This document shows, in pieces, positions 5,699 to 12,246 of a stretch of 15,287 nucleotides of DNA (positions are counted from its first letter, which is position 1; each line of letters opens with the position of its first letter). Below the pieces are notes generated by a model that was given only the letters and a program-made list of their open reading frames with translations, had not been told where the DNA came from and made no database searches. A program made the position numbers and the translations under genes. The DNA is from Saprospiraceae bacterium (lineage in GTDB: Bacteria; Bacteroidota; Bacteroidia; Chitinophagales; Saprospiraceae): positions 1 through 15,287 of the forward strand of contig JALVCY010000148.1 in assembly GCA_027009605.1 (NCBI GenBank), read 5' to 3'.

Positions 5699-8600
5699 TT
5701 AGTACATTCTGGAGACGACTAATTTCTTAGTTGTCGCTCTACCATCTACAGTTTGAACCTGTACATTGTAGTATCCATTGATAAATTGCTCAAGATTGAC
5801 TCTAAGTGGAGCCGCATCTACTTCATCCAAGTTAATTGTTTTCACAACTTGACCTAGTTGATTAGCAATAGTAATGGTAGCTTCTGCACCCTTGTAAGGT
5901 AGCAAGTCAATCATAAAGTATTCACCGGCAGGATTCGGGAATAAGGTAATGTCAGATCTATTACCAAAGATAGCTTCTGTTTTGTTAGAAACAAACTTCT
6001 TATTGTCCTTAGTCACAGCAATTACTTGATAGTAATTCTTACCTTCAACAGGCTCTGCATCCTTATAAGTATAAGAAGCGGTCACATTAGCATCTGTCAA
6101 ATCACTGGCCACTTGAGCAATTGGCGTAAAGTTAGTGCCATCAGTAGAACGCTCCACCACGAAGTATTCATTGATGTCACCGGTATTGTTCTGCCAAGTC
6201 AAATCAGCGGTAAACTCATCTTGCTCAAGAGCGAGATTCATTACTTTGTTAGAAGCAGCAGTATAGTCTGAACCACCACAAGCCGTCGCATTACCACTCA
6301 TGTGGATATTCACATCCATTTGACCACCGTCAGACAAGGAGTAATAGTCATCCGGTTGACTAACCACAGTATAACCTAACCAAGTAGTACCTCCAAAGTC
6401 ATTCCAGTCACCCCACAGAGCAGCACCTGTACCCATTTGGAAAGGATGCATGGTATTCCAGACATTAATTTCAGCACCGGCCATATCCGCCAAACCTGTA
6501 ATCGTACCCGTTACATTAGTGTAGTAGTACCAATCTGAATTATCCGGATTGTAACAACCATATTCATTATCATTCGCATCAGAAGGAGTGGTAAATGTAC
6601 GTCCGGAGAAATCCAATTCAATTTGGAATTTCACACCCGAGTCTTCATGACTACGTACTTTCATAGACAAGTGTGCGGTACCGTTAGAGTACTCTACAAA
6701 TGTGCTATTCCCCTTCTCTTCAAAGTGCGTCTCCGTAGCGGAGTGACCAAATTGGTCAATAAAGTCATAAGCCCAGAAGCCAAAATCCAAGTCCACATCG
6801 CATTGATAAGCATCATGTACATCTCTTGTTGCACAAGTAGTCACAGCAGGCGCACAGGTAGAAGCATCCCCACTCAAGTTGAAGTTCAAATCAGCATGAG
6901 CCGTACCATAATCATCCAAAGTGATATTGGAGTTATTAGGTTGACTAACAACAGTCAATGCAACCCAAGAAGTAAACCCAAATACATTTTGGTGAAGGTT
7001 GGCACCGGTTCCAATTTGTGGAGAGTACATGTGGTGCGTAGCATTGATGACTGCACCGTCCAAAGCGCCCATACCTGTGATGGTACCTGTCATACTAGAA
7101 TAGAAATACCAATCGCTCATATCTGCATTGAAGCAATACGCATCGTGTGCATTTCCTGTGGCCATTTTTCCCGTAAGGGTAAAGTCAAGAGCAAACTTAG
7201 CGTTAGAGTTGGTATTGTTCACTACAGTTGCAGTAAAGTGAGCGGTTCCATCTTCATACTCCGTAAATGTACCGTCATTTACCAAGTGATAATTTTTACT
7301 GATGTTAGACATACCGTAAATCAAGTCTTCAGCCCAGAAAGTACTCTGAGTAGAACCATTGCATTGTGTCAAATCAGTAATTGTACGTGTAGTACATACA
7401 GCAGGACCACTATAAGTCACCGTAATCGTGAAACTAGTTGTTTCTGTGTTACCACAACCATCCGTGGCTTGGTAAGTAACGGTGTACGTACCGGGAGCTA
7501 GGTTATCACCGCTGGCAGGACCGGCAGTTTGTGTTACAGTTACATTACCGGTAGTACAAGTAGAAGTCGCTGTAGGAGCTGTCCAAGTCACAATGGTACC
7601 GGATGGGTCAGGAGATGTAACATTGATATCGGCATGTGGATTCAGGGTCAATACGGCAGTGGCGGTAATACCGGTAAATCCGGCATCAATATTGGTAATA
7701 TCCTGACCGGAAGCCACATCAAAACAGTCTGTAAAGCCTGTCCATCCTTGATTCAAGTCACTATCATTATCACCGTTGCCGGCATTTGTTGGAGAAGGAT
7801 TAGAACCTACAGGTCCGACAAATTTTACTTTGTAAGAACCCGGAGCGACATTAGCAAAGTGATAAGCACCATTGGCATCTGTCGTGGTTTGTCCTTTCCA
7901 GTTACCGTCACAATCTGTCAACATCACAAAGACATCTGCTAGACCAGGTTCACCGGCATCTTGAAGACCATTACCGTTCAAATCATTCCAAACGAAATCA
8001 CCAATAGAACCCGGAGTCGTAGGCTGTCCTTGCTCTACGGTTACTGTGAAGCTACAAGTTTCATAGTTTCCACAATTATCAGAAGCAGAGTAAGAAACGG
8101 TTTGCGTTCCAATGGCCATTGGCTGGTTATTCATCGGACCGGAAGTTTGGTTCAATGTAGCACCACCGGCACAAGTAGAAGTGGCCGTAGGCTCTGTCCA
8201 ACTAACGACCGCAGTAGTTTGTCCGAAAGGAGCAGTTACTGTAATATCGTTGGAGCAAGTTAGAGTCAAATCACCACCGGTTTGGCCGTCAGGTACAAAT
8301 CCGGCATCGATATCTGTTCTATTTTGACCGGAAGCCAAATCAAAACATTCTGTAAAGCCGGTCCATCCGGGCAATACATCACTGTCCTTAGTGTCATCAC
8401 TGCCTGCATCCATTGGAGATACGGTATGATTAGCCGGCGCAACAAACTTAATTTTGTAAGATCCGGGAGTGATGTTGGTGAAAGAGTAAGCACCATTGGC
8501 ATCGGAAGTGGTTTGCCCCTTCCAGTTGCCGGCACAATCTGTCAACATAATAAATACGTCTGCAATACCGGGCTCACCGGCATCTTGGATGCCGTTGCCG

Positions 8601-11600
8601 TTGGTATCACTCCATACGAAGTCACCGACGCTGGCCGGGTCATTACCGGTAGAACCGGAAGTAACGGTTACTGTAAAGCTGCAAGTTTGAGTGTTGCCAC
8701 AATTATCCGTAGCTGTGTAAGTGACCGTTTGAGTACCGACACTCATCACAGAGCCATTAGTAGGTCCGGAAGTTTGACTTAATGTAGCACCACCGGCACA
8801 AGTAGAAGTGGCTGTTGGAGCTGTCCAACTCACGACGGCAGTTGTTTGTCCGGCAGCAGCTGTAAAGCTCAAATCATCAGAACAACCCGCCAAAGTCAAA
8901 TCACCACCGGTTTGGCCGTCAGGTACAAATCCGGCATCGATATCTGTTCTATTTTGACCGGAAGCCAAATCAAAACATTCTGTAAAGCCGGTCCATCCGG
9001 GCAATACATCACTGTCCTTAGTGTCATCACTGCCTGCATCCATTGGAGATACGGTATGATTAGCCGGCGCAACAAACTTAATTTTGTAAGATCCGGGAGC
9101 GACGTTGGTGAAAGAGTAAGCACCATTGGCATCGGAAGTGGTTTGACCTTTCCAGTTACCGTTGCAGTCTGTCAACATAATGAATACGTCTGCAATACCG
9201 GGCTCACCGGCATCTTGGATGCCGTTGCCATTGGTATCACTCCATACGAAATCTCCTACGCTAGCAGGGTCGTTGCCTTGCCCACATCCCGGAGTGTTAT
9301 CAACAGTAACTGTAATACAATTACTTTCACCCGGCCATGCAGTGCAACCTACGCGACGCGCACATCTGCGGAAAGTAGTAGTTTCTGTCAAGACACCCGG
9401 ATCATAAGAAGGTCCGTTAGCACCGGGAATAGCTTGACTAGCGTCATTAGGACAAGAAGTACCCGGAGCGGCCAACCACATATATTCAATCCCACCGGTT
9501 CCCCCTGTAGGTAGAGCAATATTAGTCAACATAGCTGCATCCGTACCGGCACAAATGGTTTGTGTGCCGCCAATAGTTCCGCCATCAGTAAAGTTATCAC
9601 AGCCACCGCCCGGATTTTCAGGAACAAATCCGGCATCGATATCTGTTCTATTTTGGCCGGAAGCCAAATCAAAGCATTCTGTAAAGCCGGTCCATCCTTG
9701 TAGCAAATCACTGTCTTTGGTGTCATCACTACCTGCATCAGTTGGTGCGTTGGTGTGATTAGCAGGAGTTACAAACTTAATCTTGTAAGAACCGGGAGTG
9801 ACGTTGGTGAAAGAGTAAGCACCGTTGGCATCGGAAGTGGTTTGACCTTTCCAGTTACCGTCACAGTCTGTCAACATAATAAATACGTCTGCAATACCGG
9901 GCTCACCGGCATCTTGGATGCCGTTGCCGTTGGTATCAGACCAAACAAAATCTCCTACGGATGCAGGATCATTACCACCTGATGGCTCTACAGTTACGGT
10001 AAAGCTACAAGTTTCAAAATTGCCACAACCATCGGTTGCATTATAGGAGATGGTAGTTGTGCCGACAGGGAACATACTACCACTGGTAGGGCCAGCCGAC
10101 TGCGTAACACTTACAGAACCTGTACTACAAGTAGATGTAGCCGTTGGGTCATTCCAAGAAACTTGGGCTGTATTTTGAGTATTGGTTGCCGTTACCGTAA
10201 TATCGTTATTACAAGTTAGGTTTAAAGTACCGGTTGGAGCATTAGGCACAAAGCCGGCATCGATAGATGTGTTGTTTTCACCGGAAGCCAAAGTAAAACA
10301 ATCGGTTAAACCAGTCCATCCCGGATTCACATCACTATCAACATTATCATTACTACCGGCATCTTTGGTTGTAACTGTATAATCTTGTGGAGCTACAAAT
10401 TTTATTTGGTATTGACCGGGTGCCAAATTAGTAAAGCTATAAGCCCCATTGGCATCGGTCACCATATTATTTACCCAATTGCCGTCGCAATCTGTAATCA
10501 TCACGAAAACCCCGGCAATACCCGGCTCGCCGGCATCTTGAATACCATTGGCATTCGTATCACTCCAAACGTAGTTACCTACACTAGCCGGAGTAGCCGG
10601 TTGTCCCGGATTTACAGTAACCGTAAAGCTACAAGTCTCCGTATCTCCACAATCATCAGTTGCTGTATAAGTAATCGTATGGGAACCTACTGAAAATGCA
10701 CTGCCACTAGGTTGTCCACCGGTTTGTGTAACCGTGACGTCTCCAGGCTGAGTATTAGGCCCACAGGGTACTTCCATAACAAATTCGGCGTGGTAATTAC
10801 TACCTTTATCGTTCCATTCGCCATCGCTCTTGTACAAAACTGTATAATTCTGTCCGGTACCACCGTCAGGCGCCCAAGACTTCCAGTTAGAATAAGAAGA
10901 ATTTTCACCGTTAACCCAATAATAATCTCCTTCAGAACCTTCATCCGTATAGCCAATCCAAGCTTTATCCGCACCAATGACATTTCTTACAAATTCATTT
11001 TCGCCGGCATCGTTGATAGTTACTAAGTATCCACCTGCTGCTTCCGATAGATTTTTTGCTTGCGCAAAGGTATAATCACTACCATCCGAGCAGTAATACT
11101 TACTATTATTGTACATTCCCATATACATAAAACCGCTAATGGCCGGAGCTTGACAAGCGGAGCAAGGAATTTCCATAACAAATTCCTCTTTACAGGTTCC
11201 TGCTTGATCTCCCCATTCTCCCGTCGCCTTAACTAATCTAACGTAATCACCGGTTTGATTAGGTTCGCAATCGTTAGAACTCCAACAAGTCCAATTTTCA
11301 TAGCTAGAAGACTCGCCATTCACCCAAGTAAAATCACCTTCACTGGCTGCATCGTTATAACCAATCCAAGCTTCGCTGGCTCCGATATGATTTTGAATAA
11401 ATTCATTCTCACCGGCATCGTTAATAGTTACTAGGTGTCCACCTGCTTGAATAGACAAATCACGTGCATCCCACCAAGTGTAGTTGTTACCATTGGAGCA
11501 AAAATACTTACTTCCGTTGTACTCCCCTATATACATAAACCCACTAATATTAGTGTTAATAGAAGAGCAATCCGGTGTTACCGGCACCGTACAGCCGGTA

Positions 11601-11779
11601 GTAGCCGTCGCTGTGTTCCAAGTCGCCACAGCCGTATTGCTGCCCGTACTTGCAGTGACCGCAACATCATTGGGGCAGGAAAGAGAAATCTGCCCAAAAA
11701 CTTGCGTAGATAAAAATGCAAAAAACAGCATTGCCAAAAAGCCATACCGCCATCGCAAAACAGTTAAGGTTCTGTTCAT
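5699..11779 (-). CDS. Giant T9SS-secreted surface protein with C-type lectin, HYR and SdrB-like domains
   Basis: A 2026-residue exported protein, probably a surface adhesin. Residues 1-29 are a signal peptide (basic start, core FLAMLFFAFL, cut near VFGQ). Residues 31-68 look like the first half of a HYR domain. Two C-type lectin domains follow (79-206 and 214-340), each with WIGY and WVNGE; the first has EPN (172-174) and WGD, the second WND but no EPN or QPD. Residues 345-390 complete the HYR domain. SdrB-like domains lie at 398-511, 606-719, 839-953, 1049-1163 and 1257-1369, each with an Asp-rich loop (DTNGNGIQDAGE type). HYR domains lie at 518-598, 958-1040, 1169-1249 and 1374-1455, and an Ig-like domain at 725-828. 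Two copies of an unnamed module span 1461-1640 and 1648-1830. An Fn3-like domain (1843-1937) precedes the T9SS type A sorting domain (1941-2026; LFPNPAGEYF, ending KKLVVSRMY). Family knowledge: the tail is recognised at the outer membrane and usually cleaved. Sugar binding and adhesion are inferences. It could contribute to gliding or prey/particle attachment. Confidence 0.93.
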   Translation of the reverse strand: MNRTLTVLRWRYGFLAMLFFAFLSTQVFGQISLSCPNDVAVTASTGSNTAVATWNTATATTGCTVPVTPDCSSINTNISGFMYIGEYNGSKYFCSNGNNYTWWDARDLSIQAGGHLVTINDAGENEFIQNHIGASEAWIGYNDAASEGDFTWVNGESSSYENWTCWSSNDCEPNQTGDYVRLVKATGEWGDQAGTCKEEFVMEIPCSACQAPAISGFMYMGMYNNSKYYCSDGSDYTFAQAKNLSEAAGGYLVTINDAGENEFVRNVIGADKAWIGYTDEGSEGDYYWVNGENSSYSNWKSWAPDGGTGQNYTVLYKSDGEWNDKGSNYHAEFVMEVPCGPNTQPGDVTVTQTGGQPSGSAFSVGSHTITYTATDDCGDTETCSFTVTVNPGQPATPASVGNYVWSDTNANGIQDAGEPGIAGVFVMITDCDGNWVNNMVTDANGAYSFTNLAPGQYQIKFVAPQDYTVTTKDAGSNDNVDSDVNPGWTGLTDCFTLASGENNTSIDAGFVPNAPTGTLNLTCNNDITVTATNTQNTAQVSWNDPTATSTCSTGSVSVTQSAGPTSGSMFPVGTTTISYNATDGCGNFETCSFTVTVEPSGGNDPASVGDFVWSDTNGNGIQDAGEPGIADVFIMLTDCDGNWKGQTTSDANGAYSFTNVTPGSYKIKFVTPANHTNAPTDAGSDDTKDSDLLQGWTGFTECFDLASGQNRTDIDAGFVPENPGGGCDNFTDGGTIGGTQTICAGTDAAMLTNIALPTGGTGGIEYMWLAAPGTSCPNDASQAIPGANGPSYDPGVLTETTTFRRCARRVGCTAWPGESNCITVTVDNTPGCGQGNDPASVGDFVWSDTNGNGIQDAGEPGIADVFIMLTDCNGNWKGQTTSDANGAYSFTNVAPGSYKIKFVAPANHTVSPMDAGSDDTKDSDVLPGWTGFTECFDLASGQNRTDIDAGFVPDGQTGGDLTLAGCSDDLSFTAAAGQTTAVVSWTAPTATSTCAGGATLSQTSGPTNGSVMSVGTQTVTYTATDNCGNTQTCSFTVTVTSGSTGNDPASVGDFVWSDTNGNGIQDAGEPGIADVFIMLTDCAGNWKGQTTSDANGAYSFTNITPGSYKIKFVAPANHTVSPMDAGSDDTKDSDVLPGWTGFTECFDLASGQNRTDIDAGFVPDGQTGGDLTLTCSNDITVTAPFGQTTAVVSWTEPTATSTCAGGATLNQTSGPMNNQPMAIGTQTVSYSASDNCGNYETCSFTVTVEQGQPTTPGSIGDFVWNDLNGNGLQDAGEPGLADVFVMLTDCDGNWKGQTTTDANGAYHFANVAPGSYKVKFVGPVGSNPSPTNAGNGDNDSDLNQGWTGFTDCFDVASGQDITNIDAGFTGITATAVLTLNPHADINVTSPDPSGTIVTWTAPTATSTCTTGNVTVTQTAGPASGDNLAPGTYTVTYQATDGCGNTETTSFTITVTYSGPAVCTTRTITDLTQCNGSTQSTFWAEDLIYGMSNISKNYHLVNDGTFTEYEDGTAHFTATVVNNTNSNAKFALDFTLTGKMATGNAHDAYCFNADMSDWYFYSSMTGTITGMGALDGAVINATHHMYSPQIGTGANLHQNVFGFTSWVALTVVSQPNNSNITLDDYGTAHADLNFNLSGDASTCAPAVTTCATRDVHDAYQCDVDLDFGFWAYDFIDQFGHSATETHFEEKGNSTFVEYSNGTAHLSMKVRSHEDSGVKFQIELDFSGRTFTTPSDANDNEYGCYNPDNSDWYYYTNVTGTITGLADMAGAEINVWNTMHPFQMGTGAALWGDWNDFGGTTWLGYTVVSQPDDYYSLSDGGQMDVNIHMSGNATACGGSDYTAASNKVMNLALEQDEFTADLTWQNNTGDINEYFVVERSTDGTNFTPIAQVASDLTDANVTASYTYKDAEPVEGKNYYQVIAVTKDNKKFVSNKTEAIFGNRSDITLFPNPAGEYFMIDLLPYKGAEATITIANQLGQVVKTINLDEVDAAPLRVNLEQFINGYYNVQVQTVDGRATTKKLVVSRMY
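8264..8469. repeat. 206-base exact internal repeat, copy 2 (SdrB-like domain 4)
   Basis: These 206 bases are identical to 8894-9099, offset by 630 bases (210 codons), and encode most of the C-terminal half of an SdrB-like domain plus its linker. Identity at silent positions is total, which suggests recent duplication or gene conversion within the giant gene. Confidence 0.9.
8894..9099. repeat. 206-base exact internal repeat, copy 1 (SdrB-like domain 3)
   Basis: The partner of 8264-8469. Similarity continues, with scattered changes, to about 9265 versus 8635, so the full repeating unit is a HYR plus SdrB pair of ~630 bases. A more diverged relative lies at about 9623-9964. Confidence 0.9.
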
Positions 11780-11813
11780 TGTGTTAGTTTTTAATTAAAA
11801 AATTGAATAGCTG

Positions 11814-11834
11814 CGCACCACCACAGGTGATGCG
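11814..11834 (-). promoter_or_regulatory. 5' UTR hairpin of the giant surface-protein gene
   Basis: On the minus strand CGCATCACC-TGT-GGTGGTGCG forms a nine-pair stem with one G-U pair. It starts about 35 bases upstream of the ATG. It is too far from any T-tract to terminate transcription; it might stabilise the mRNA or affect translation. Confidence 0.45.
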
Positions 11835-11855
11835 AAATGCAAAATCAAATAAGAT

Positions 11856-11863
11856 GGGGGGGG
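11856..11863 (-). promoter_or_regulatory. C8 homopolymer at the predicted transcript start
   Basis: Eight consecutive C on the minus strand (eight G on the plus strand) lie 11 to 18 bases downstream of the -7 element, within the first bases of the predicted 5' UTR. It is the longest G/C run in the window and stands out in AT-rich DNA. Such tracts can change length by slipped-strand mispairing. Confidence 0.6.
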
Positions 11864-11873
11864 AAATCTGTCA

Positions 11874-11881
11874 CAAAGGTA
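11874..11881 (-). promoter_or_regulatory. Candidate -7 promoter element for the giant surface-protein gene
   Basis: On the minus strand this reads TACCTTTG, a full match to the Bacteroidota -7 consensus TAnnTTTG. It lies about 95 bases upstream of the ATG at 11779. There is no clear -33 TTG at the usual spacing; the upstream sequence is simply AT-rich. The transcript would begin near 11867 with a 5' UTR of about 88 bases. Confidence 0.55.
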
Positions 11882-12193
11882 AATATAATTTTTGATAAAT
11901 GAAAGAAAGATGACGCTTAGATTCCCAAAAAGTACTTTTTCTCAACATCCGGGTTTTGCCGACATCTTATTTCTCGAAACAAACATGTTATATTCACTAA
12001 TATCAGCATATAACTAATCAGCAAGCCCAAAGCACAAAAGACCAACCACTCACATAATTTATTTAATATCAACAAATTACAAATAATATATAGATATATA
12101 TTAAGATTTTATATTACATGCTAAAAATATAGAACGCTACAAAATAAAAAACAACAACAATAAAACAAAATAATTAACAATATGATATTTACC

Positions 12194-12225
12194 AAAAAAA
12201 AAAGGGGTGTATTGCTACACCCCTT
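12194..12225 (-). terminator. Intrinsic terminator of the right-hand surface-protein gene
   Basis: On the minus strand AAGGGGTGTA-GCAA-TACACCCCTT is a perfect 10-pair stem, followed by a run of ten T that begins with the last bases of the stem. It starts about 21 bases after the stop codon at 12247-12249, so it closes that transcript and isolates the giant gene downstream. Confidence 0.93.
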
Positions 12226-12246
12226 CTTTCCATTTACAATGCTTTT

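Larger units (their letters stand above)
11780..12193. other. AT-rich intergenic spacer between the two surface-protein genes
   Basis: There is no gene here on either strand. The right half (about 11880-12190) is strikingly AT-rich and includes TAATATATA-GA-TATATATTA, a 9-base inverted repeat at 12084-12103. The left part carries the upstream signals of the giant gene, listed separately. The high AT content next to a promoter could bend DNA or bind nucleoid proteins; this is inference only. Confidence 0.7.

Noticed and set aside
6623..7501. Long plus-strand open frame (292 codons) opposite the giant gene
   Set aside because: It is antisense to the module and HYR coding sequence, has no family resemblance and exists because of biased codon use in the true frame. 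The same applies to the plus-strand frames at 8282-8782 and 8846-9514, which mirror each other only because of the DNA repeat.
7400..10600. Regularly spaced repeats as a CRISPR-like array
   Set aside because: The repeats are in frame, about 630 bases apart and encode HYR and SdrB-like domains; they are protein repeats.
11461..11466. CACGTG core as a possible parS site
   Set aside because: The flanks do not extend the palindrome towards the TGTTNCACGTGAAACA-like consensus, and it lies within a lectin-domain codon stretch.
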